Positions 7,852 to 16,478 of a stretch of 64,000 bases of DNA are shown one piece after another. The position numbers and the translations under genes are program-made. Below the pieces are notes generated by a model. It saw only the letters and a program-made list of their open reading frames with translations, was not told where the DNA came from and made no database searches. The stretch comes from an uncultured Methanobrevibacter sp. (GTDB taxonomy: Archaea > Methanobacteriota > Methanobacteria > Methanobacteriales > Methanobacteriaceae), in NCBI GenBank assembly GCA_900320515.1, contig ONSJ01000005.1, positions 53,465 through 117,464 of the forward strand. Direction: 5' to 3'. The stretch's first letter is position 1; the number at the start of each line of letters is the position of its first letter.

Positions 7852-8463
7852 TTACACATCATATTCGTGATAATCCGGCTTCAAAGCCATGTTTTCAAGG
7901 TCAAGATGGTAGAACCTTTCACGGTTGTCTGAAACCCTGAAATAGACTATCACGTCAATCTCGTCAATCAGCCTATATTCGGGAGGCCATGTCCGGTACT
8001 CCGTCTTGTGTCCGTATCTGCATTCTATGAACTCAAGTCCGGTTTTTCTTACAAGCTCCTGAAACTCGGGGCTTTTCAAAAGACCGTCATGGTTGTAGTA
8101 GCTGGAGCTGTCGCAGAATACCCTTTCGATGTTTTTATCTTTCGGGCTGAAGCAGAACTCATCCACCGTCCTCACGTATTCGTTTTCACGTGTGACGGCG
8201 AAAACGTACTCGTCAAGTGCAGACCTTGCCTCCATCCTTGTGCAGTCCCTGGCCTTGAGAAAGCCTTCAAGCTTTGCCCTGAGAGCCTGCCTTTGGACGG
8301 GGGTTATGAACATTGACTCCAGTATGTCGTCCAGCTCATCATTGCTGTAATTGCGATTGCCTGAATCCTCCTCAAGCCCTTCCCATGAAAGATGGGCTCC
8401 GCAGTGGCTACAGTATGGGTCTCCTTCCATAATCATCGATCCGCAGTCGGGACATGTATGCAT
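7852..8463 (-). CDS. Zinc-ribbon protein of unknown function
   Basis: The 203-residue protein has an N-terminal zinc ribbon (CPDCG, CSHCG), a helical middle (residues about 40-100) and a mixed alpha/beta C-terminal domain (LEFIECRYGHKTEYRTWPPE ... IDVIVYFRVSD). It has no membrane segment. A GGTGAT ribosome site precedes ATG 8463. It appears to head the run of three smaller zinc-ribbon genes downstream, with gaps of about ten bases. No known family is recognised. Confidence 0.6.
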   Translation of the reverse strand: MHTCPDCGSMIMEGDPYCSHCGAHLSWEGLEEDSGNRNYSNDELDDILESMFITPVQRQALRAKLEGFLKARDCTRMEARSALDEYVFAVTRENEYVRTVDEFCFSPKDKNIERVFCDSSSYYNHDGLLKSPEFQELVRKTGLEFIECRYGHKTEYRTWPPEYRLIDEIDVIVYFRVSDNRERFYHLDLENMALKPDYHEYDV

Positions 8464-8507
8464 ATCATCACCTGATTAGAACTTTGTTATTAAACTATTA
8501 ATAAATG

Positions 8508-8972
8508 TTATTCATCATCCAGAAAATACTGCCTTAGAAATTCCATCTCAAGAAAGCACACCTCGCCCATGGGATTTATGACAAATCCGTCGGCGCCGCC
8601 CTCAAGGAGGGTGAGCTGCTGCTTCCATGAGTTGGTAAGGGGCGTGAGCTCATCAAAGCATTTCCTGAACTCATCCATATCTGTGCACAGGGCAATGTAC
8701 TGCCTGTTGTTCGGTCCCGGAAGCTGGACGAATCCCATGTTGTCCTCATCCATGCTTGCCGGAAGAATCAGCGATGAGTTTTCAAGCTCGCAGGCCATGA
8801 GGGACGCCTCAAGGTCGATGCATCTGCATTCGCATTCAAGCTCATCGATTTTTTTAAACAGTCTTCTCATCTCCTCATGGGAAATGCCCTCAAGCATTTC
8901 CCTATAGCCGATTCCGCATTCCGGACAGTCCTCGTCAAGATGAATCAGACCGCCGCATTTTGCACATCTCAT
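8508..8972 (-). CDS. Zinc-ribbon protein with one SseB-like domain
   Basis: The 154-residue protein starts with a zinc ribbon (MRCAKCGG, CPECG), then a short helical linker. One SseB-like domain follows (LILPASMDEDN ... YIALCTDMDEFRKCF ... GADGFVINPMGE). The TDMDEF and DGFVINP blocks are the same as in the double-SseB protein at 9265-10182, so the two are paralogues. It begins two bases after the preceding stop in a four-gene operon that runs from 11089 or further upstream. Function unknown. Confidence 0.65.
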   Translation of the reverse strand: MRCAKCGGLIHLDEDCPECGIGYREMLEGISHEEMRRLFKKIDELECECRCIDLEASLMACELENSSLILPASMDEDNMGFVQLPGPNNRQYIALCTDMDEFRKCFDELTPLTNSWKQQLTLLEGGADGFVINPMGEVCFLEMEFLRQYFLDDE

Positions 8973-8974
8973 GC

Positions 8975-9265
8975 TTACACCAGCTGAAAAAAGATTTCCT
9001 TGAAGTTCCTGTAGAGCTCGCCGTAGAGAATCAGGGCCTTGTCAAAGGTCGGAGTCTCCTCTTTGAGGTAATCCTCAGGAACATGCTTTTGGTAGTCTGG
9101 AAGATACTTCTCCATCAGCCCAAGCATTTCATCATGGAACTCATCGATTTCTTTCTCGTCGGCCTTTTCAAAGTCGAAATGAACGTCTAGGCGCTCGTGG
9201 TGCCTTATCATCCTTTCAAAGTCGCAGACTATTTCCTGTATTGTAAGTTTGATTTTTTTAGTCAT
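8975..9265 (-). CDS. Small acidic helical protein, operon member
   Basis: This is a 96-residue, mostly helical, acidic protein without cysteines or membrane segments. Its ATG overlaps the stop of the upstream SseB gene (TAATG at 9263-9267) and is preceded by GGAGGA, so it is translationally coupled to it. No family is recognised. Given the coupling it may be a partner of the SseB-domain proteins, which is inference. Confidence 0.55.
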   Translation of the reverse strand: MTKKIKLTIQEIVCDFERMIRHHERLDVHFDFEKADEKEIDEFHDEMLGLMEKYLPDYQKHVPEDYLKEETPTFDKALILYGELYRNFKEIFFQLV

Positions 9266-10182
9266 TATGCTTCCTCCTTAATCAAGAACATGTGCTTTAT
9301 TGCAGTGTTCAGTTTCTGGTCGTTGCAGAACTCTTCAAGAACCGGCCAGTACTCCAAAAGCACGTCACGGGAAATCATGACGTTTTCCGCATTGGGATTG
9401 ATTATTATCCCGTCAAGCCCGTCGTTTAGGGCATAGTTTGTAAGCTGTGAGAAGTTTACAATCTGTGAGTACTTGTTGAGGTCGGTTGTGACATTTGAGA
9501 TTTTGCCTTCCGATGTGTATACTGTGGCGTACTTTCCTCCGATATCGTCAAGGTAGAGAAATCCCATCGGCTCATCCTCCATGTTAATGATGCCGTCCTC
9601 GGCAAATTCGGATAGATCCTGCCTTGAAACCATGAGGGTGAGAAGGGTTGAGTCGGAAATCCTGGCAAAGAGCTCCTCATACCTGCCGATGTTTGAGGAG
9701 TCATTAAGGAAATCCTCAAGCTCTGCGTTGTCCATGGAATCCCTTAAACCCTTAAGCTCAAATGAAGTGTATGCACCCTCTGAAGGATAGTCATGCTGCG
9801 GAAGATGCCTGATTGACTCGAAAATCTCCCTTATGATGATGAAGCCCTCGCTTTGGGGGTTTATGACGAATCCGTCTAGGTCCCCTGACTCCACCATTGT
9901 CTTGTAGACCTCAAAATCGCATGCCTCAGACGGGCATTCACCCGTGCGGTCGAATTTCCTGAACTCGTCCATGTCGGTGAAAAGCAATCCCATCCTTCGC
10001 CCGTCATGGTCAAACACCACCATCTGATGGAGGGTTGAAACGTTGCCCGCAATTATAAGGCAGGAATGCTGGAGCTCGCCCATAAGCATGGTGAGGGTTT
10101 CGTCCGAAACGTCCTCCCCCATTGACTCGAATTCCTGCAAGTGCCTTCTCAAGTTATCGTGATTTACAAAATATTTCCTCAT
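9265..10182 (-). CDS. Double SseB-domain protein
   Basis: The 305-residue protein has two SseB-like halves. The first has HSCLIIAGNV ... LLFTDMDEFRKF ... DLDGFVINPQSE. The second has LLTLMVSRQD ... ATVYTSEGK ... GLDGIIINPNAE. The second half resembles that of the 3192-4094 protein, including FAEDGIINxED compared with FSHDGVIDRNE. It is cytoplasmic and has no enzyme motif. It is tightly packed with the genes on both sides and is part of the SseB expansion described in the findings. Confidence 0.65.
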   Translation of the reverse strand: MRKYFVNHDNLRRHLQEFESMGEDVSDETLTMLMGELQHSCLIIAGNVSTLHQMVVFDHDGRRMGLLFTDMDEFRKFDRTGECPSEACDFEVYKTMVESGDLDGFVINPQSEGFIIIREIFESIRHLPQHDYPSEGAYTSFELKGLRDSMDNAELEDFLNDSSNIGRYEELFARISDSTLLTLMVSRQDLSEFAEDGIINMEDEPMGFLYLDDIGGKYATVYTSEGKISNVTTDLNKYSQIVNFSQLTNYALNDGLDGIIINPNAENVMISRDVLLEYWPVLEEFCNDQKLNTAIKHMFLIKEEA

Positions 10183-10192
10183 TTTTACACCT

Positions 10193-11089
10193 CTAAAGTT
10201 TGAATATTGATTCGTGTGAAGTCCTTAATCTTTCATCATCGCAGTGAGCCTCGATGAGCTCATACTTGTCCACCAAAAGGGCTCTTGACATGTATGCCTC
10301 GCCCCCTGATGTATTTATAGTAAGTCCCATAAGTCCGAACTTGAGGACATGGTCGACTGCATCCTTGAAGTTGACGACTGCTGCATACTGGCCGCCTTCA
10401 TGGTCCTTTGCGGTTGATAGGGTTATCTCCTTGCCGTATCCGTAGGGGCTTAGCCTGAAGAGATTGAATACCTCGTCAAACACGTCAAATTCTTCGGTTT
10501 CAGTTACGTCAATCGAATAGAGCATTGTTGACTTTCCGATTTCGGGTATTATTTCATCCCAGTCCTTCGGGTTTCTGGAAAGAAGAGTTTCAAGTCTTTT
10601 GTTGTCAACATTGTCGAAGATTTCCTTAAGCTCAAGGGCGGTGAATCTGTTGATTTTGAAAAATTCCATGATTTTTTCAAGAAGTTCTGCTTCAATCACA
10701 AGGCCCATGTCTTCGGGATCAAAGATTATGCCGTCTGCCAGTCTTAAATCCCCGCACGGACTGATGCTTTGGCCGTCATCTTCAAGATAAAAGTAGACCG
10801 GAGCATGTATGATTTCCAGATACCATTTGAAGGAATAGTGGGAATGTGGCCAGTCCGGAAAGCGGTTCATCGCCTCGTCATGGATTGTGTAAAGCATCAG
10901 ATAGAACTTATCATCCCTTTTTAGATAAAGGGGGCTTCCGTCGTGGTTGATGCTGTTTACAAGTGCGAACTTGAGCTCGATTAGAAGGGAATGGATGAGG
11001 TCATCCCTCAGTCCGTTTTCCCTGATTTCGCTGAGCACAGCCTTCAGATGCCTGCTGTGGTCATGCACATAGTTAGAATCACAAAGCAT
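10193..11089 (-). CDS. Divergent SseB-like protein
   Basis: The product shares the local SseB layout: DGIIFDPEDMGLVIEAELL in the first half and GLMGLTINTSGGEAYMSRAL in the second, plus TIHDEAMNRF where the relatives have TDMDEFRKF. It is the most diverged member. The start is ATG 11089, with GGTGAT upstream; the in-frame GTG nine bases earlier lies within that ribosome site. It overlaps the stop of the TPR/cold-shock gene by 11 bases, implying coupled translation. Function unknown. Confidence 0.55.
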   Translation of the reverse strand: MLCDSNYVHDHSRHLKAVLSEIRENGLRDDLIHSLLIELKFALVNSINHDGSPLYLKRDDKFYLMLYTIHDEAMNRFPDWPHSHYSFKWYLEIIHAPVYFYLEDDGQSISPCGDLRLADGIIFDPEDMGLVIEAELLEKIMEFFKINRFTALELKEIFDNVDNKRLETLLSRNPKDWDEIIPEIGKSTMLYSIDVTETEEFDVFDEVFNLFRLSPYGYGKEITLSTAKDHEGGQYAAVVNFKDAVDHVLKFGLMGLTINTSGGEAYMSRALLVDKYELIEAHCDDERLRTSHESIFKL

Positions 11090-12236
11090 TGTTATCACCT
11101 CTCACATTAACTGCCTTAATTGATTTCATGTTTTTTTCTTCAGTATAAAATGACACCACTTGACCTATGAAGATGTCGGTGCCTTCAAATTCTTTTTCAT
11201 GGAAAAATATTTCATCGCCGTTTTCTGTCTTTATGAAGCCGCAGCTTTCATCCTTTTTGAAACTGATTATTGTGCCGTGGCGGATTTTCCGGTTTTTGTA
11301 TTTGTATTGAATCCACAAATCCCTGATTTCCTTTTCAAGCTCCCTTTTATTTAACCTGCTTTCATCAATGTCAAGCATTTCTATTTCACGGGCGACAGGA
11401 TAATCGCTCTGTCTTCTCAGCAGATAATACAATTGCGCATGCTTTAAGGCCATCTCGGGATTGGATTTGAGGGCCTTATAGCAGGTATAGTATATGCCTG
11501 CCTTGACACTGTTCGGTTCATCACAGAGCACTGCAGGGCAGAGATAATCCAGTGCAATCCATGGCTTTTTAAGTCTCAGATAGATTTCGGCAATGTCTCT
11601 GTAAATGTACCAGTTGTGTTTAACTTCAATGACCTTTTCGTAATATTCAAGTGCCTCTTTGAGGCGGCCCAGTTCGGTGAGGGACTTTGCAATTCTCCAT
11701 CTAAGCCATGTGTCGCCCTCATCGACGAATCTTTTCAATGAATTGAGAGCTGTTCTGGACACTTCAATGCATTTTTCATATTCCATATTCTGGTAGTATG
11801 CCCTTGAAGCCCAGTCATAGTATAATTCCCTGTGGGACTTGTTGAACCGGCCATGTTTTCTGTAAAGCTTTTCATCCAGCAAATCAGGATCGAGCTTTCG
11901 AAGCCACGGTATCATTGACGCGAAGTCATTCTGGCTTTTGAAATGGTTCAGTACCTTGAAAATGGAGGATGTGTAAACGCAGGACCCGCATTTGTTGAAG
12001 TTTCTCTGCTCAACAAGTTGTGTAATGAATTCCACATTTTCAAAAAGCTCATCCTCATCTTTAAAGAATGCGATTCTGGTTTTATAAATAGTCCAGGCGT
12101 AATCATTAATTTGATTGAATGAAAACTCTTCCGGATGCTTTTTGTAGCATTTTTCATAAAGCTTTAAAGCTTTTCTGTTTTTTCCGACAGTCTTAAGTTC
12201 ATGTGCACTAATTAAATCTCTTTTAAATTCATTCAT
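11079..12236 (-). CDS. TPR protein with C-terminal cold-shock-like RNA-binding domain
   Basis: The 385-residue protein is mostly TPR-like helical repeats to about residue 290 (for example YEKCIEVSRTALNSLKRF and ALEYYEKVIEVKHNWYIY). It ends in a cold-shock-like OB fold: GTIISFKKDESCGFIKTENG then EIFFHEKEF, the RNP-like pattern of CspA-type domains that bind single-stranded RNA or DNA. It leads the operon that continues into the SseB-like genes. A hairpin lies about 100 bases upstream (12335-12382). The domain calls are good; the biological role is unknown. Confidence 0.75.
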   Translation of the reverse strand: MNEFKRDLISAHELKTVGKNRKALKLYEKCYKKHPEEFSFNQINDYAWTIYKTRIAFFKDEDELFENVEFITQLVEQRNFNKCGSCVYTSSIFKVLNHFKSQNDFASMIPWLRKLDPDLLDEKLYRKHGRFNKSHRELYYDWASRAYYQNMEYEKCIEVSRTALNSLKRFVDEGDTWLRWRIAKSLTELGRLKEALEYYEKVIEVKHNWYIYRDIAEIYLRLKKPWIALDYLCPAVLCDEPNSVKAGIYYTCYKALKSNPEMALKHAQLYYLLRRQSDYPVAREIEMLDIDESRLNKRELEKEIRDLWIQYKYKNRKIRHGTIISFKKDESCGFIKTENGDEIFFHEKEFEGTDIFIGQVVSFYTEEKNMKSIKAVNVRGDNNAL

Positions 12237-12334
12237 AATGGTGATTTCCTAATATATGTGGCGTTTGTATAAAGGCTGATGATTTTTTATTGGTATAATA
12301 ATGTGAGTTTCTTATTATATAAAAAGTTTTTGAA

Positions 12335-12382
12335 TTAACCTCCGGAAAGGATAAAGTGAAATTCAACCTTATCGGAGGTTAA
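12335..12382. terminator. GC-containing hairpin between two minus-strand genes
   Basis: TTAACCTCCG at 12335-12344 pairs with CGGAGGTTAA at 12373-12382. Counting the inner AAGG/CCTT, 14 of 16 positions pair around a 16-base loop. It is unusual in such AT-rich spacer DNA. It lies after the stop of the 12401-13285 gene and before the start of the 11079-12236 gene. It could end the upstream transcript, or act as an operator for the downstream operon. Confidence 0.5.
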
Positions 12383-12400
12383 CTGATACTGTTAGCTGTT

Positions 12401-13285
12401 TTAAAAGATATTGTTTCTGAAATCCTTCAGGGCGGACTGGGCATCATCAATATCGAATTTTGTCAATTCATCAGAACCCATCTCAATAATGTCATTCAAT
12501 CCCCAGACTCCTCCGATATCATCCATCAGATTGTATTCACCCTTGAATCTCTTGACTGTCGGATAATCCCTGTCGTAGTCGACAGCCTTTTTGACCTCTA
12601 TGGTGAATGACCATCCGTCCCCATAGTCATATTCCCAGCAGATTTTCCTGTTGGCTTCAAAATACTCATCGATTATGACATCTTCAGAGTTCAGCTCTCC
12701 CATATCCAAGCCGATTCCTTCAACATCATTGGTTATGACATCAAAGCTGTCCTTGAAGGTGAACCTTGAGAGATGGTATCCGGAAAAGTCCCACAGGATT
12801 TTAAGGATATTGTCCAGGTCCCTGAAAGTGATTCCGGCAGGAATTATCAGATTTCTCCAGTGAAGTGGCCTGAAATCATCAAGCCTTACCTTAACGTCGT
12901 AGCCCTTCTCCAAAGACAGGCCGAATCTTTGGAAAATCATCCCTGCAAGGCTGGAGCGTATGATGAATCCGAAACTTCCGGGGTTTAGAATGATTCCATC
13001 AGTGTCGCTTTTGAGGTATCCTGAAAGCTCTTTGAATTCAAAGACCCTTGGAGTTTCGCTTTTGAAAATCCTTCTGAAATCCTCAATGTCACATGAAGCC
13101 GGAAGAAATGTGTTCGGACCCAATTGCAGATAAATCATCTCATCATCTCTGGTTGGACAAATCAATGTTGACTCTGCAAGACTGTCCATCAAGGGCTGGC
13201 GCAGGTTCACGGGAATGCTGTCGCCAGAATCATCCAGGATTTCATTGACCAAATCCACCAGTCGTGTGTTTTTTATATTGTCCAT
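12401..13285 (-). CDS. SseB-like / pRiA4b ORF-3-like fusion protein
   Basis: The N-terminal part (about residues 1-110) repeats the SseB-like layout (LICPTRDDEMIYLQLG ... ASCDIEDFRRIF ... DGIILNPGSFG). The C-terminal part matches the pRiA4b ORF-3 family: HLSRFTF, then CWEYDYGDGWSFTIEV, and a late IGGVWGLNDI, which parallels the family's YxYDFGDxW and GGxxGY blocks. That family is often found near mobile elements and has no proven activity. The fusion to an SseB-like domain is notable. It ends just before the hairpin at 12335-12382. Confidence 0.7.
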   Translation of the reverse strand: MDNIKNTRLVDLVNEILDDSGDSIPVNLRQPLMDSLAESTLICPTRDDEMIYLQLGPNTFLPASCDIEDFRRIFKSETPRVFEFKELSGYLKSDTDGIILNPGSFGFIIRSSLAGMIFQRFGLSLEKGYDVKVRLDDFRPLHWRNLIIPAGITFRDLDNILKILWDFSGYHLSRFTFKDSFDVITNDVEGIGLDMGELNSEDVIIDEYFEANRKICWEYDYGDGWSFTIEVKKAVDYDRDYPTVKRFKGEYNLMDDIGGVWGLNDIIEMGSDELTKFDIDDAQSALKDFRNNIF

Positions 13286-13317
13286 GATATTAAGTTTGAA
13301 TTTAAATGTTAAAAATG

Positions 13318-15927
13318 TTATTTTTTAAGGATTTGCCTTTTGAGCTCTTCAATATCATCATTGTCCTGAACTCCACCGAGAGATGATCTCGGATTGACAC
13401 GACCTATTCTTTTATCAAGATTGAATTTCTTTACCTTTTCCTCTTCATCATCCTCGTCCTCATCATCCTTTTCCTCGTCAAGATGAATGACGCCAAGATG
13501 TATTATGCCGTGCTTAAGCCAGATGTCAACATCCTTTTTGGTGAACTTGTCCTTGTTTGATTTGATTAGATGATCAAGATTTGCATTTTCATTGTCAAGC
13601 TTTTCCTGAAGCGGCACTGCACTCGGCCTGACATATGCCTTATGGAATGACTCGTAGAATTCCTTATAGTCCTCATCTCCGCTGCGGCCCTTGAAGTACC
13701 ATTCATAGATTTCATCCACTGTGCATCCAGCCTTGCTTGCGGCCACATTGGATGTCTTATCCGAGGCAACAGTTTCAAGGACTATGTTGATTTTAATCAT
13801 TTTAAGCAATTTTTCGACGTCCGCTTTTGATTCATCATATTCCTCATCACTCAGGCGTGATTCTCGCATTGCAATGTTATGGGATTTTCCCTTGTTCCTG
13901 TGGTAAACATAGGTTCCCTTTTTGATGTCATAGAATTCCTTATAGAATTCCTCAAATCTCTCATCGCCGTTTTTGCCCAATTCATAATATTTGTCAAGTT
14001 CATCTTCAGTCAAATCGGCTGATTCCATTGCTTTTTTAATGGATTTTGTTTCATTGCCGTTTAGGAACTTGTCCAATTTTTGAGGAATGATTTCAGCTTC
14101 GTAATAGTCATACAGGGGTTTGTAGATGGCCGAACCTCTGCCTCCCAGTTTTACATATGACTTTATCGCATTGACGGTTACTCCCGTAGTCTGTGCAATG
14201 TCTGAAAGCGGTTTATTCTTTTTGAATCCGCTTAAAATCAAATCTACTGTGACGCGCAAATCCTCATCCTTGAAATCGGCATAAACTGATCTTTTAAGCC
14301 ATCGGTCGAGGTATTTTTCCTTGATTCCCACTTTTTCGATTGCTTGTGTTTTGGTTTTTCCAAACCTTCTCTGTGTCAGATATTTGTCCATCAAAATCCT
14401 GGTGGATTTGACATAAAACTCCGAATTGACGTCAGCTGAATCATAGTATTCATAAAAGTCATCCAGTGTAAAGAGAGCTTTGCTGCAGGCGATTTTCAAA
14501 TCGAAGTTTAAAAGGTATTTCACGAACTGCCTTTTACGGGATTCGATTTCCCGGTTTCTGATTTGCGCAATGTCCTCGCCCTTTCTGTCGGCAACCTTGA
14601 AGATGTCATCATATTCCTTTGCGGTGAGTCCGGCATATTCTATTATCTCGCCTTTTGTCATATGCCTGTCAATTCCATCAACAATCAGGTCAAGCTTGAT
14701 TTGCTTTAGATTCTTTTCGAAGTACCTGTCAAAATCACACCAGAATTCATAAACCTCATCTGAAACGTTCAAAGTTTTCCTGATTTCGGCTTCCAGTATA
14801 CCTTCGCTTTTCAACTTAAGATAATCTTTTATCAGCAACTTATTAAATATCACGAAGGATTCATTAACATTGCCTCTTCGGTAATTACCCAGCCTTATAT
14901 TGTACCACCTTTCAAGCTGGTGTTGGGTAACGGCAGTGTAGTCTATGCTTCTCCATATGTCTTCAGTTGCAAGCAAATCCTTCTCGAACTTCTTTATTAT
15001 TTCACGGTTGGTGATCTTGTAGAACTGATAGAATGGCTCCTGTCTGTTTTTGCCCAATTTGTACTCCTTAGACTTTTTTATTTCCTCCGGTGAAATCTTA
15101 TCCTCCTTGAATCGGGTGATGAGCTCTCCGACGGAAATGTAGCTGTCGATTCTTTTCAAGTAATCTTCAAGATACATGTTGTTGAAGGTGATGAATCTGC
15201 CTGCGACCTTTAACATGTTTTCCCTCACCATTGAATTGATGAACTGGTTGACATATCCCTCGGGCATGCCGTACTCAATCAGATCCTCTTTTGTGAATCT
15301 TGCATCCTTTCCGAATGCGTTTCTCACTGAAATGAAGTTGTTTGCATTGTCAAGCTTTCGTGAGCACTTGTGACAGTAGATTGAGTAGTTCAGGTGATTC
15401 GGCTCGCCGCAGACAACGCAATAGTCATACTTGACATCGACTATCTCATTGAAGTCCTTGACCTTGACCATTTCAACCTCATCGGTTGAGAAATCAAATT
15501 TTAAAGGTTTAAAATCCGGAACTCCCTTATACTCGTCATAGTCATCATTGTAGTCACGGTAGAATTTTCTGGCAATGTAGAAGAGCTTTTCATGCAGCTG
15601 TACCGCATCCTCAAACTCATGCTTTTCAATGTCATCGAATTCATCGTGAATCTTGTTTCTGTAATTGTATGCACTTTTAATACGCTCCCGGTATGCGTTT
15701 GACATCTTCAGATTGGACCTGAAGACCGCATCAACCTGGTCGGTGAATGGTTTTCTAGAGTTGTACTTTAACCCAGCCATGGTGAGTAGCTTCTTTAAAA
15801 TATGTTCTAGAAATGTAGTAGCATCTGCTTTAACACCGGAAGGAGACGTATTAACCTGTTTTTCAATACGGTTTCCCAGTTTCCATAATGTATTATCAAA
15901 GTCCTTTAAAAAATCAAAATTAGACAC
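13318..15927 (-). CDS. Large zinc-ribbon protein with tandem HTH-like repeats
   Basis: The 869-residue protein starts at GTG 15927, with GAGGTGT upstream. Residues 1-125 are helical, with an RNKIH sequence at 90-94 that recalls HEPN/DUF4145-type domains. A zinc ribbon follows (Cys 170, 173, 185, 188). The rest, about 210-800, is a chain of roughly 60-residue helical repeats ending in an aromatic block (DEVYEFWCDFD, DDFYEYYDSAD, DELDKYYELGKNGDE, DEIYEWYFKGRSGDE), each preceded by a helix-turn-helix-like stretch (for example DIAQTTGVTVNAIKSYVKLG). The C-terminus is very acidic. The repeats suggest a long DNA- or protein-binding scaffold. No named family is recognised. Confidence 0.6.
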   Translation of the reverse strand: MSNFDFLKDFDNTLWKLGNRIEKQVNTSPSGVKADATTFLEHILKKLLTMAGLKYNSRKPFTDQVDAVFRSNLKMSNAYRERIKSAYNYRNKIHDEFDDIEKHEFEDAVQLHEKLFYIARKFYRDYNDDYDEYKGVPDFKPLKFDFSTDEVEMVKVKDFNEIVDVKYDYCVVCGEPNHLNYSIYCHKCSRKLDNANNFISVRNAFGKDARFTKEDLIEYGMPEGYVNQFINSMVRENMLKVAGRFITFNNMYLEDYLKRIDSYISVGELITRFKEDKISPEEIKKSKEYKLGKNRQEPFYQFYKITNREIIKKFEKDLLATEDIWRSIDYTAVTQHQLERWYNIRLGNYRRGNVNESFVIFNKLLIKDYLKLKSEGILEAEIRKTLNVSDEVYEFWCDFDRYFEKNLKQIKLDLIVDGIDRHMTKGEIIEYAGLTAKEYDDIFKVADRKGEDIAQIRNREIESRKRQFVKYLLNFDLKIACSKALFTLDDFYEYYDSADVNSEFYVKSTRILMDKYLTQRRFGKTKTQAIEKVGIKEKYLDRWLKRSVYADFKDEDLRVTVDLILSGFKKNKPLSDIAQTTGVTVNAIKSYVKLGGRGSAIYKPLYDYYEAEIIPQKLDKFLNGNETKSIKKAMESADLTEDELDKYYELGKNGDERFEEFYKEFYDIKKGTYVYHRNKGKSHNIAMRESRLSDEEYDESKADVEKLLKMIKINIVLETVASDKTSNVAASKAGCTVDEIYEWYFKGRSGDEDYKEFYESFHKAYVRPSAVPLQEKLDNENANLDHLIKSNKDKFTKKDVDIWLKHGIIHLGVIHLDEEKDDEDEDDEEEKVKKFNLDKRIGRVNPRSSLGGVQDNDDIEELKRQILKK

Positions 15928-15994
15928 TTTTACACCTCTGTATTAATATTGTGTTTAAATAATATTTAAATATGATTGGGATTAAAATAGTATT

Positions 15995-16408
15995 ATGGAA
16001 ACTACTTTTAAGGATTTCTACGATACTTTAATTGAGAATTTGGAAACTTATGCCGGTGAATATGAATCATTCATCGATTACGGTCCCAAGCTGTTTAAGG
16101 TTCTGTGTGATTTATTGAATAATGATGTCGACAAATCACTGAGGCTTGTTATAAGCGCTGCAATAGGATACTATGTAACACCAGTTGACGTTATTCCCGA
16201 GCAGACCTACGGCCCATACGGATACATTGACGACATTTACCTGTCCAGTCATGTCCTGAAGATGGTTGCAGACGTTCACGGATATGAGTTTATTGCAAAA
16301 ATCAGCTCTCCAGATATTGAAGAGATTATCAGTGAATGTGAAGTGAAATCCCTTGAAATACTGAGTGATGAAGAGATTGAAAGTATTTTGGCCTATATTG
16401 GGCTTTAA
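15995..16408 (+). CDS. DUF1232 (YkvA-like) protein
   Basis: The 137-residue protein carries the DUF1232 signature SAAIGYYVTPVDVIPEQTYG then YIDDIYL, the YxxxPxDxIP plus DD pattern of YkvA-like membrane-associated proteins. Family members have one or two weakly hydrophobic helices; the function is unknown. It is divergent from the 13318-15927 gene. A TATA-like ATATTTAAATA lies about 30 bases before the ATG. It marks the boundary between the GC-richer left part and the AT-rich island. Confidence 0.75.
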   Translation: METTFKDFYDTLIENLETYAGEYESFIDYGPKLFKVLCDLLNNDVDKSLRLVISAAIGYYVTPVDVIPEQTYGPYGYIDDIYLSSHVLKMVADVHGYEFIAKISSPDIEEIISECEVKSLEILSDEEIESILAYIGL

Positions 16409-16478
16409 AAATTTTTCATTAAATGTAATGAATTCATTTGAAAATTAAAAAAAAGAAATGAAAGTTTAAAACTTTCAT

